From Planctomycetota bacterium (lineage in GTDB: Bacteria > Planctomycetota > Phycisphaerae > Phycisphaerales > SM1A02), in the NCBI GenBank assembly GCA_026386795.1, contig JAPLMU010000047.1, positions 1 through 63,820 of the forward strand: a DNA stretch of 63,820 nt, given 5' to 3'. Below the pieces are notes generated by a model. That model was not told the DNA's origin and ran no database searches. It was given only the letters and a program-made list of their open reading frames with translations. This document shows positions 1 through 7,721 of this stretch, piece by piece. The translations under genes were made by a program, and so were the position numbers. The first letter of the stretch is position 1. Each line of letters opens with the position of its first letter.

Positions 1-897
1 CAGGCGTACCGCTAAGCGATTTGCTGCTTCTTTCGATGCACTGTCGTCCGAATCAACTATGGCTTTTGCAAACTCGTCGGCTATCTCCGCCATTCGATCG
101 GAAACACCGGCGGGAAATCGACCGCCCTCAAGAGCATCAAAGAGTGGCGAAAGTTCCGCATTCCATGCTGCAATTCCGTGTTGCGCGGCTCGTGTAGCCA
201 TGCCCGGCGAACCTTCCGCGAATGCATCGACGAATGCCCGATCTGCATCTGCTAGTGGTGGCCCCTCTGCTTGCCACCACTGCAACATTTCCTCTGCTCC
301 AAGTGGGCCAAACGCTACGCGTTGACACCGACTGCGAATGGTGGGCAACAAACGATCTTCGTGTTGTGTCACCAGAATGATCGTCGTCCCTGATGGCGGC
401 TCTTCGAGGGTCTTGAGCATGGCGTTCTGACCATCGGGATCAAGGAGCTCTGCCTCATCAATGATGAATACCTTGCCATGACCAAGTGATGCGGTTCGAA
501 ACACACCGCTTTCGTGTTGGCGGCCACTACTCGAAACGCCACCGAGCATTCGCTCGCGCAGGAGTTCAAGTGGAATATTCAGTTGTTTACGATCACGCAG
601 TTCGCGGCTTTCGCTGATAGCGGCGAGTTCTTTGCGGATGACATGGAAATCCGGATGAGTCCCCGCGTCAATCAGGCGAGCGCACGCGGTGCCGCGCGGT
701 GCTTGGAAAGATGCGCGGTGAGCAGCGGTTGCCGCTGGATCAAGCAGGAGGCGGGCGAATTCCTCGGCTGTGCGAAACTTCCCAACTCCAGCGGGTCCGT
801 GAAAAATCCAGGCGTGATGCACGTGCCCACTGGTAAGCGCGCATCCAAGCGCCTTAAGGGCGCGGGACTGACCAAGGATGCCGTGCGATGAAGTCAC
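1..897 (-). CDS. holB: DNA polymerase III delta' subunit, 3' end cut by window edge
   Basis: This is the clamp-loader subunit of the replicative polymerase, related to DnaX and acting in the cytoplasm. The frame reads open from a GTG at 897 to the left edge, so the C-terminus lies outside. An in-frame TGA lies ten codons upstream and GTG is the only start codon after it, which fixes the start. Visible features are a P-loop-like GPAGVGKF (residues 34-41) in which the usual final Ser/Thr is Phe, a Walker-B-like DEAE (147-150) and the SRC sensor motif (189-191). The zinc-module region keeps the G-THPD stretch (near 79-83) but only one cysteine remains, so the four-Cys zinc site of the family seems lost. 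Altered ATP sites are normal for delta'. Family call is firm. Confidence 0.85.
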   Translation of the reverse strand, partial: MTSSHGILGQSRALKALGCALTSGHVHHAWIFHGPAGVGKFRTAEEFARLLLDPAATAAHRASFQAPRGTACARLIDAGTHPDFHVIRKELAAISESRELRDRKQLNIPLELLRERMLGGVSSSGRQHESGVFRTASLGHGKVFIIDEAELLDPDGQNAMLKTLEEPPSGTTIILVTQHEDRLLPTIRSRCQRVAFGPLGAEEMLQWWQAEGPPLADADRAFVDAFAEGSPGMATRAAQHGIAAWNAELSPLFDALEGGRFPAGVSDRMAEIADEFAKAIVDSDDSASKEAANRLAVRL

Positions 898-957
898 AGC
901 GACCGAGTGTACGAGCGAAACCGTTCATAGTGGCATTAGCCAAACTCGCATGTAGCA

Positions 958-2364
958 CTATGGACCAACCCACAATCCATTCACAAGCCGATAGCGCGGA
1001 ACACGAGCAACGCTACCGGTGAGTGTCTGGGTGGAAATGGTGTTGCCAGAGGAGTTGACCTCCAACAGGGTCCCGGTGGATGTCAATGTAATGAGAGTGG
1101 TGTTGTTGAGTGTTCGAAATGCGCCACACTGCGTTGGACCGCCAAAGAATCCACCGGCACTACCAGCGGTCCAGGTTGGAACAGTGGGACCGAACGATGC
1201 AGTTGTTGGAACGATGTAGCCGCCCGATGTGTCACGTGGTGGCGCAAGTTCCGTGACCTGTGACCAATCATTGGTGCTGCCAGTGCGGTCTCCATTATTG
1301 AAGACCATGATGTTTCCAGCACCCGGCATTCCACTGGGAATCCAAGTAGCAGAATGGCAAACGTAGAAGGTGCGATCGGTACTCGTTCCACGGCGTGAAG
1401 CCAGTGGATTACCCCATCGATAAAGAAGATCGCCGCCGTGTCCGTGCGCGCCACCGGTGTGTGATGCGGCTTGAGCGGTTGTTGTTGAGTGATCAATGAC
1501 CCAGAGCTCGGACCACGACCGCGTGCTGACAACAATTTCGTCGCGCTCTGCGTTGTAGTCGATCGAATTCATGTGAATCCAATCAACCGGCGATGCCGCG
1601 GGGCTGTAATTGGCGTCTATCAGTTCTGGGTGACTGGCAACCACTGCGTAGTTCGCAGAAGCGGGAGCGACATCCTGAACCAAGTGATCCCACACATTCC
1701 ACTGCCAGACAATGTCATAGGTCGATGTGCCGGTTGGCTTCAACTCAAGAATCTTCTCAGACCACACGGAGGCGGTGGCGTTGGTCCGACCTGCAGTGGT
1801 TTGTTCAGCGATTGATCGCACATCCCAGACGACGCAGAGAATGTTTCCGTTCGGCATTGGCCGAATATCGTGATGTTGCTGTGATGTGCTGGTGGCGACG
1901 ATCAAATCGTTCTGCAACACACCGGCCGGGGAGAAGATCTGAATTCGTCCACCACGACCTGCAGAGTTCAGTGCTCCAGCCGAGTAGACGCACGGACGAA
2001 CCAGCGAACCATCGGGGCGCAAATACGCAACGCTGGCACCCTGCCCGCCGCCTGTCCACGTCTTGACCGTCGCGCCGGTGGGGTCCATTGCGATGGTGGA
2101 TGTGGATGTCAGTTGCGTAACGAGCGTCCACTCCATGTCCACTGGACAAGCGCCCCACGCGGAGAGAACCATTCCAAGGTCGGCGCCATCAACGACGCCG
2201 TTGCCGGATGGATCCAGTGCGGATGTTCCCCATGCGTTCAACAGTAGTCCAAGATCGGCGCCATTGACGATGCCGTTGCCATCGAAATCACAAACACAAG
2301 TGCTGCCGTGTGAACTCGTCGCAATGAGTAGCACGAGTGATGAAATCACTGTTCGTGTATTCAT
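958..2364 (-). CDS. Secreted arylsulfotransferase-like protein with N-terminal dockerin-like repeats
   Basis: The protein of about 468 residues starts with a signal peptide (1-21). Two dockerin-like repeats follow (about 26-46 and 51-71), each ending GADLG-x-x-L-x-A-WG with calcium-loop Asp/Asn spacing. The rest resembles the arylsulfotransferase (ASST) beta-propeller family: a HHDIRPMPNGN stretch, DWIHMNSIDYN, and a following V-ST-R-SWSELWVID. That family moves sulfate between phenolic compounds in the periplasm, but I cannot confirm the catalytic His or the substrate. The ATG at 2364 overlaps the stop of the upstream YHYH gene as ATGA, which favours this start over one five codons earlier. 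Neighbouring dockerin-like proteins suggest a shared anchoring or sorting route. Confidence 0.7.
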   Translation of the reverse strand: MNTRTVISSLVLLIATSSHGSTCVCDFDGNGIVNGADLGLLLNAWGTSALDPSGNGVVDGADLGMVLSAWGACPVDMEWTLVTQLTSTSTIAMDPTGATVKTWTGGGQGASVAYLRPDGSLVRPCVYSAGALNSAGRGGRIQIFSPAGVLQNDLIVATSTSQQHHDIRPMPNGNILCVVWDVRSIAEQTTAGRTNATASVWSEKILELKPTGTSTYDIVWQWNVWDHLVQDVAPASANYAVVASHPELIDANYSPAASPVDWIHMNSIDYNAERDEIVVSTRSWSELWVIDHSTTTAQAASHTGGAHGHGGDLLYRWGNPLASRRGTSTDRTFYVCHSATWIPSGMPGAGNIMVFNNGDRTGSTNDWSQVTELAPPRDTSGGYIVPTTASFGPTVPTWTAGSAGGFFGGPTQCGAFRTLNNTTLITLTSTGTLLEVNSSGNTISTQTLTGSVARVPRYRLVNGLWVGP

Positions 2365-3497
2365 TGACACGCCCCCCACGCCGCAAGTAATGAGCCAAGG
2401 TCTGCGCCGTTGACGACGCCGTTGCGATCAAGATCACCTGCACCACCGTGGCCGCCCCAGTTTGACAAGAGCATTCCAAGGTCTGCGCCATCAACAATGC
2501 GTGAGCCGTCAATATCCGCAGCGCATGCGCCGCCTGTGAATGTTTGGACGGTCTCGCCGCTTCCAGGAGTGTTGTGGCCACTGTTTGGCCCAGTGTTTCC
2601 TGCAGGAACCACACCGTAATAGGTTTCTCCAAGGGTGTACGGATACACCGGCTCAAGCACCGCGTTGACCGTCACAAAGTAGCAATATGTGCCCGCTGGA
2701 TACTCCGGCGTCGTGCACCAACGCCCGTTGTGTTGATCAAGGTGGCCGCTTCCAGCGATGTACTGCCAGTCTTCAACATAGCACCCGAGCGGATATGTCG
2801 TGCTGATGGCAGGACCATATTGACTGGCTGTCAGTTGTGTTCCATTTGGGAGCGACGTCCGCGCAGTGATTTGCCGTGGTTGAAAGCTCGAAGTAATCCG
2901 ACCGACACCGCCGCTTCCGTCTGCATTCTCATAGCCGTAGGGACCGTAGATCGGAAATCCATCGAATGCGAATCCGATGAGTGGGGAGTGCTTTGTTGCG
3001 TCAATAGTGCCGAGCAAGCACGTTGGATAGGCGTGCGGGTGGTACTCGCGCCCCGGTGATGGGTGTCCGTAGCAACTATCGAAACTACCGCGCTCGAATA
3101 CCCACGCTGTCTGATTCCAGATGCCGAGGTTGTTGTAACTACGCGCGTCGCGGGCGTTGTAAATGGCGGTTCCATCGCGGAGCACTGCGGCATGACCCAA
3201 ACCAACCGTCGTCGCGGTGCCTGTGTTCTGCACAGGGTTAAGTGGCAGCTTGTAGACCCAATTCAACGCCGTGGCTGTGTTCGGACTATTCCACGGTCCG
3301 ATCGTGTAACTCGGGATCCCATTGCACGTGACGTATACATTGCTGCTCGAGTAACGAACCAAAGTGACATCGGCAACCGCGCCGCCGTACCCGGTGGCAT
3401 TGGTGGTGTTCAACTTCCACTGCGTCACCAGAGGCGGAACGGCCGCTGCGGTGCCCGAGATGGCAAGTGCAAGGAGGGCGATACTTGTGTTCTTCAT
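2361..3497 (-). CDS. Secreted YHYH-domain protein with C-terminal dockerin-like repeats
   Basis: This protein of 378 residues has a clear signal peptide (MKNTSIALLALAISGTAAA). The YHYH domain is centred on EYHPHAYPTC (about 151-160), followed by HSPLIGFAFDGFPIYGPYGY, which is diagnostic of that family of uncharacterised secreted proteins. The C-terminus holds two dockerin-like repeats (about 326-378): ADIDGSRIVDGADLG and DLDRNGVVNGADLG, each followed by a Trp-Gly. The gene is upstream of the ASST-like gene and its stop overlaps that gene's ATG by four bases, so the two are probably translated together. The repeats sit at opposite ends of the two proteins. The function of YHYH domains is not known to me beyond being extracytoplasmic. 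Confidence 0.8.
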   Translation of the reverse strand: MKNTSIALLALAISGTAAAVPPLVTQWKLNTTNATGYGGAVADVTLVRYSSSNVYVTCNGIPSYTIGPWNSPNTATALNWVYKLPLNPVQNTGTATTVGLGHAAVLRDGTAIYNARDARSYNNLGIWNQTAWVFERGSFDSCYGHPSPGREYHPHAYPTCLLGTIDATKHSPLIGFAFDGFPIYGPYGYENADGSGGVGRITSSFQPRQITARTSLPNGTQLTASQYGPAISTTYPLGCYVEDWQYIAGSGHLDQHNGRWCTTPEYPAGTYCYFVTVNAVLEPVYPYTLGETYYGVVPAGNTGPNSGHNTPGSGETVQTFTGGACAADIDGSRIVDGADLGMLLSNWGGHGGAGDLDRNGVVNGADLGSLLAAWGACQ

Positions 3498-3580
3498 TTC
3501 TAGTGGGGTCCTAGGGCTGCTACGGGGTGGCTGCTTTGTGGTTCACGGCCAACTCGAACTCGTTGCACCGAATCATGCAA

Positions 3581-5167
3581 CTAGTTGGCGGGTGTAGCCA
3601 ATTCGGGACGGGTCATTCCCGCCCAAACACCCGGAATTCGCGAACTCGGGGGTAGCGCATCCCGCCGCAGGTCACGTGGGGACACTAGAACGAACGCCGA
3701 TAAGCCAATGGCGTCTTCGGTCCACAGCCACCGGTCGCTGGGCGCGTTCAGATCTTGCACCACTTCCGAGGCTTGTGGCAGGCGCCAGCCATGCCCCTTG
3801 CCGTTCATGCATGTGACCTGTGCGCGCATGATGTGAGCCCCAACGGGGTCTTTCGTCATGTGCTCGATGCGGTACGCGAGTGGTAATTCATCGCGCGCAC
3901 TCCGGGCATTACATGCTGCGATCGCATCGAACCAAGTCAGGCCATCAGTGGGGGTGATGCCTGGCACTTCAGCGGCGTCAAATATTTGTAGTGGTATCAC
4001 GGATTGGGTGGCGCGCGCTTCTGTGGCGTCCGTGCGTGTTCGCGCGCACCACAAGATCGCCATTGGCTTGGAATGATTCACTGCTACTTCGTCGCTATGA
4101 ACTGTGTCGATGCGTATGTTTGTTCCGCGCACAAGAGAAATCGGTGGATCAAATCGATAGGAGCGATCGCGTCCTTCGCGATACGTTGGGATATCTAGGA
4201 GAACGCGCTCTGCGCCATCAGGCGCGACGGCGCGCACGCAAACAGATGTGCAACGCTCGTCACTGCGCAAACCAAGTACCCCCAGCTCTACATCAACCAC
4301 AAGCGGCGAACTGTCGGTTCGTATTGTGCGTTCCGTTCGATCAATACGCACTGCGCCCAATGGACCAGCAGCGAATGCTTCCGCCAACCGATCGGTAGGC
4401 GAGCCGCCCGTGAACGAAATATTCACTGTGGCGGGCATCGCGGCACCACGCCCGGTTGCGTGGAGCTCAACCACAAGATCTCCGATTCCTGGCTGGGCAG
4501 ACCAGCCATCAGGAAGCTCCCAGGCACTGTCCACACCAAGCATTGCGAAGGATCCAGCCGAGGAAACAGGCCCATCGCCGCGAGTGTGCGCACCATCACC
4601 AGGATCGAGTTCATCCAAACGGAGCACGCTTCCACTTGGATCAATACTCACCATAGCACGCTCTATCGCGGCCGATGCGCGAGTCATTCGTACGGCGCGA
4701 ACGCGGTCTGGCAGTGCTGGCGAATGCAACGCGAATGTGCGCATGTGAATGCCGTCTGCGGGGATGTCCCAGCCAGCGGCGACGGTCATGTTGGCGAGTA
4801 ACGCGGGCGGTGTTGTTGCTACAGGTGCTATCGGCGCAATCAGTGGCGCGTCGTCTGCACCAGCAGTCGCCCAGGCACTGAGCGCGGTGCGCTCCGCATC
4901 TGTGATTCGCGACCCGTGAAATGGCCCGCCGGAATTTGGAAGCCACGGCGGCATGAAGTGCTCACGCAGTACTGTTGCAATAGTCGCTGCCTTGCGCGCA
5001 ATGACCGCACGTGTATCAAGGCGCAGTGGAGAACTTCCGCCCTGACTGTGGCAATTCAAACAGTGTGTGCTGAAGATTGACCAACCAGATGGTGTTACTG
5101 GTGTGGCGACCGTGGGTGTGGTCGTCGCGTGCTGGACTACAAGAAATGTCGCAAATGTAAGCATCAT
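3581..5167 (-). CDS. Secreted cytochrome c protein with degenerate monooxygenase-like and SUMF1-like regions
   Basis: I start this at the ATG at 5167 (MMLTFATFLVVQHA, a signal-peptide-like run) because longer versions would run into the redoxin gene. A heme-binding CLNCH lies at about residues 36-40, followed by a small c-type cytochrome fold ending HFMPPWLPNSGG. The middle part resembles the copper type II monooxygenase-like domain found after planctomycete cytochromes (I-DPSG-VLRLDE-DPGDG, then VVELHATG), but the usual histidine pairs are missing. The last 125 or so residues look like a short formylglycine-enzyme (SUMF1)-like fold: GLTWFDAIAACNARSARDEL, then GHGWRLPQASEV. No catalytic claim is made for either region. 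It follows the redoxin lipoprotein gene, so an electron-transfer role in the periplasm is likely. Confidence 0.65.
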   Translation of the reverse strand: MMLTFATFLVVQHATTTPTVATPVTPSGWSIFSTHCLNCHSQGGSSPLRLDTRAVIARKAATIATVLREHFMPPWLPNSGGPFHGSRITDAERTALSAWATAGADDAPLIAPIAPVATTPPALLANMTVAAGWDIPADGIHMRTFALHSPALPDRVRAVRMTRASAAIERAMVSIDPSGSVLRLDELDPGDGAHTRGDGPVSSAGSFAMLGVDSAWELPDGWSAQPGIGDLVVELHATGRGAAMPATVNISFTGGSPTDRLAEAFAAGPLGAVRIDRTERTIRTDSSPLVVDVELGVLGLRSDERCTSVCVRAVAPDGAERVLLDIPTYREGRDRSYRFDPPISLVRGTNIRIDTVHSDEVAVNHSKPMAILWCARTRTDATEARATQSVIPLQIFDAAEVPGITPTDGLTWFDAIAACNARSARDELPLAYRIEHMTKDPVGAHIMRAQVTCMNGKGHGWRLPQASEVVQDLNAPSDRWLWTEDAIGLSAFVLVSPRDLRRDALPPSSRIPGVWAGMTRPELATPAN

Positions 5168-5216
5168 TACGAGCCTGGGCGCCGCTTGGCGTATTTCGTT
5201 TCTACACCTAAAGAGA

Positions 5217-5834
5217 TCATGGTTCCAATACACACCCGACAGGTGTGGTGACCCGGACATTCGGTACTCGCCCGGTGGTGATCGCTTGTAGTGCGTTCTC
5301 CAAATCGTGTTCGGTTGCACTTGGCCGGCGAGAACCGCGTTCGGGATATTGATCGTCGATGCGTCCTCGATACAGGAAGGCACTTTGATCAACCGCCGCA
5401 CCGTGACCGCCTGCAGTGACTATGACTTCTGGAACAAACCGCACACCGAAGCGCTTTCGCAAGGAGCGATCTGAGTCAATGACCGTTGGATATGTGATAG
5501 CAAAGTCACGAACGTGGTCAGCGACCTCTTGTGTGCTCAACGGAACTTCTGGGTAGACGCCAATGAAGTCAATACCAAGTGGCGAATAGCGCGCACGCAT
5601 GCGTTCAAGCTCTGGTTGATAGCCATTGCAAATTGGGCAATCTGTTGAAATGAACAGCCACACCGTTGCGCGAGGGGTAGCTGTCGGAGTAGCAGCCGGT
5701 GATGTTGTTTGTACTACCACTGATTGTGTGGGTGATGAACAACCCCCCGACACGAACAACGCGGAGGATGCAAGCGCACTGCCCAACAACGCGCTAACTA
5801 TGTGACGGGTGATAGAAATGCTTGGCACGATCAT
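5217..5834 (-). CDS. Redoxin-family lipoprotein
   Basis: This protein of 205 residues has a signal peptide ending in a lipobox-like VSGGC, so it is probably lipid-anchored outside the inner membrane. The AhpC/TSA-type thioredoxin fold has the active site TDCPIC (CxxC) followed by NGYQPELERM, then GIDFIGVYPE and RFGVRFVPEVIV with the cis-proline. It is a short version of the redoxin domain that in planctomycetes often precedes, or is fused to, a cytochrome c with a copper-oxygenase domain. Here that partner is the next gene downstream, 49 bp away on the same strand. The C-terminus ends VTTPVGCVLEP, a motif commonly seen after such redoxins. The substrate is unknown. Confidence 0.78.
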   Translation of the reverse strand: MIVPSISITRHIVSALLGSALASSALFVSGGCSSPTQSVVVQTTSPAATPTATPRATVWLFISTDCPICNGYQPELERMRARYSPLGIDFIGVYPEVPLSTQEVADHVRDFAITYPTVIDSDRSLRKRFGVRFVPEVIVTAGGHGAAVDQSAFLYRGRIDDQYPERGSRRPSATEHDLENALQAITTGRVPNVRVTTPVGCVLEP

Positions 5835-5858
5835 TGAGTGAATGCCGAACAGTGCGTT

Positions 5859-7184
5859 TTAAAATTTGGGTATTTCCACGAGTCGGGGCGACTGTGGCAT
5901 GGTCTTTCCGGTGGGGTCGCGCATGTCGACGGGCATCAAAAGTTCTTCGCCATTCACTAAGTGTTTGGGGAACTTTCGCATGACCGCTTCTACCTCTGGT
6001 GCATAGAGCGTGCTCTTGGAATCGTATGCATCTGCTCCAAACACGCCCACTGTCACAATGCTTGTTTTGGTGTCGAAATCATGAAAGTAATACGCCTCGT
6101 TTCCATCGGCACGAAGTTGTCGGCAGTATGTTTCTGCAGACCGCTTGATTTCACTCATCTTTAACTCACTCGTACCGAACGCACTCCACACTGCTACTTG
6201 TAGTGAATACAACGTTGCATTTGGGCGCGAGCGTCTCACAATACGAAGGTCGTTTGGTCCCGGTGGTCCAGCCTCTGCGCCGCCACCCATGCGGGTAAGC
6301 ATGGCGCGTGGAAATGCACGCGTGGTGCCTTCGTTGATTTCCTTGACAACCTTCAACTCCGCTTGGGCAGCGGGATCTTGTGGTCCAGTGAAATGGCCAA
6401 CAAGCACAACACTTCCGCGCTGTGTTGTGCTGACATAAGCGTCATTCAGTTGTGGGTAACGGCGAACAACTTCTTCGCGAATAGCGTTCGCGTTTACTTG
6501 ATGTTCTGCGCCGGTAACGGAGGCCAACAACACGCTCCATCCCGTCTGGCTGCCGTCAACATCTGTTCGTGCAGCGGTGCGTGCGGCGGCGGCTGTCGCT
6601 TGCGCTTGGCGCTGTGCATCACTTCCAGCAGCCATACGAGCGGCCGCGGCGCGCTCAGCGGCGGAGGGGGCGCGCGTATTGGGCGCGGCGGCCACACTGG
6701 CTGGTGCTGGTGTGGGTACGGGTGGTTTCCCAGTTGAACCGACTTTATTGGCAGCGGCGAGTGAACTGAGTTCCACAACTTCGTCGCCGGGGTTCATGAG
6801 CGCGAGCGTCGGATCGGCTGTAGTCGCCGACGAGGCGGGGGGTTGAGTCACCGCGGTGGCTGGGGTTGGGGCCGGTGGGATGGCTGGCGCAGGGGTACCG
6901 GGGGTAACGGGGGTAACGGGGGTACCGGGGGTAACGGGTCGCTTTACCTCCAACCGCTTCGGCCCATTCTGGCCAACGGGCGTGAGGGTTCCGGTCTTGA
7001 CTGGCGAGACCGTCTTGGTGTTTGCGCTTGGCTTCGCAGTGGCATCTGTTGCCACCTTTGCCTTTGTGTCGGCGTCAGAAGTAACGGCGGGGGTGGAATC
7101 GCATCCTGCGATCAGAAATGCCGCTAATAGCCCTGCGGTGGTCAAGACGCGGGACATTTTGTGACATTTAGGCTTATTGACCAT
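5859..7184 (-). CDS. Pro/Thr-rich lipoprotein of unknown function
   Basis: This predicted protein of 441 residues has a signal sequence ending LIAGC (lipobox). A disordered Pro/Thr/Ala-rich segment follows (about 50-180) that contains VTPGTPVTPVTPGTP, encoded by tandem 9-bp units. The C-terminal 220 residues are globular: GWSVLLASVTGAEHQVNANA, a second block LYSLQVAVWSAFG, and a final KFPKHLVNGEEL. The paired aromatic-beta-alpha blocks faintly recall SPOR-type repeats, but I would not assign that family. The start could be ATG 7184 (preceded by GGTGAG) or ATG 7157, just before the signal peptide. It is last in a minus-strand group but 24 bp from the redoxin gene, so cotranscription is possible. 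Confidence 0.6.
   Translation of the reverse strand: MVNKPKCHKMSRVLTTAGLLAAFLIAGCDSTPAVTSDADTKAKVATDATAKPSANTKTVSPVKTGTLTPVGQNGPKRLEVKRPVTPGTPVTPVTPGTPAPAIPPAPTPATAVTQPPASSATTADPTLALMNPGDEVVELSSLAAANKVGSTGKPPVPTPAPASVAAAPNTRAPSAAERAAAARMAAGSDAQRQAQATAAAARTAARTDVDGSQTGWSVLLASVTGAEHQVNANAIREEVVRRYPQLNDAYVSTTQRGSVVLVGHFTGPQDPAAQAELKVVKEINEGTTRAFPRAMLTRMGGGAEAGPPGPNDLRIVRRSRPNATLYSLQVAVWSAFGTSELKMSEIKRSAETYCRQLRADGNEAYYFHDFDTKTSIVTVGVFGADAYDSKSTLYAPEVEAVMRKFPKHLVNGEELLMPVDMRDPTGKTMPQSPRLVEIPKF
6892..6936. repeat. Five tandem 9-bp units in the lipoprotein gene
   Basis: Five consecutive units of ggggtaCCg or ggggtaACg are present without interruption. Read on the minus strand they give VTP/GTP triplets in the Pro/Thr linker. 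In-frame copy-number change would only alter linker length. Confidence 0.9.
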
Positions 7185-7354
7185 AGGCTCACCGGGCTAG
7201 CATACGAAATGCCTCAAGGATTCTCGACAGGATTGACGATACCACAGTCTGCATCGGCGACGTTCGCCGAAGGCTCGCCGCTCGATGGATCGAATGCGGC
7301 CCGCAACGGAAAGTGTGTCAAAAGGATTTGACATACGACCGGCTGGAGAGCGCC

Positions 7355-7672
7355 ATGAACGACATCGGACAAGTCGGACTCACCCACGGACTCGGAGCAG
7401 CAGGAGCTGCGCATCGCGTCAACGAGGCTGCTGCTGCATATCGCGCAACAGCGCAATCAGAAGTCGCGCCATCTGCACCACGCTGGGCCGAAGGTCGAGA
7501 TCGCGTTGAACTATCAGACCACGCCCGCCATCTTGATGCAGTCCGCGCGTTGCCAGATGTTCGCATGGCAAAGATTGAAGCTATCAAGCAAGCGATTGCA
7601 AGTGGTACTTATGAGTCGCCAGAGAAGTTGCAGTCAGCAATTGATGGACTGCTCCGCGACGTCAATGGTTAA
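7355..7672 (+). CDS. flgM: FlgM-like anti-sigma-28 factor
   Basis: The product is about 105 residues. The C-terminal half has the FlgM pattern: DRVELSDHARHLDAVRALPDV, then R-AKIEAIKQAIASGTYESPEKL and an acidic helix ending DGLLRDVNG. FlgM binds the flagellar sigma factor FliA until the hook is finished and FlgM is exported. The ATG at 7355 is chosen because GGAGAG lies seven to twelve bases upstream. No other flagellar gene is in the window, so flagellar genes, if present, lie elsewhere. The N-terminal half is Ala-rich and less conserved. Planctomycete FlgM-like proteins can be divergent, so binding to FliA is inferred. Confidence 0.78.
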   Translation: MNDIGQVGLTHGLGAAGAAHRVNEAAAAYRATAQSEVAPSAPRWAEGRDRVELSDHARHLDAVRALPDVRMAKIEAIKQAIASGTYESPEKLQSAIDGLLRDVNG

Positions 7673-7721
7673 TCGCGGGATTTTCCGCACATGACCGCCT
7701 GAATATGTGTGAAATGCGCTT

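Noticed and set aside
1-891. Plus-strand frames (59-325, 514-891) over the left edge
   Set aside because: They lie opposite the delta' gene, which has clear motifs on the minus strand.
1083-1535. Other-frame minus-strand reading within the ASST-like gene
   Set aside because: It is a shadow of the ASST-like frame with no start context or motif.
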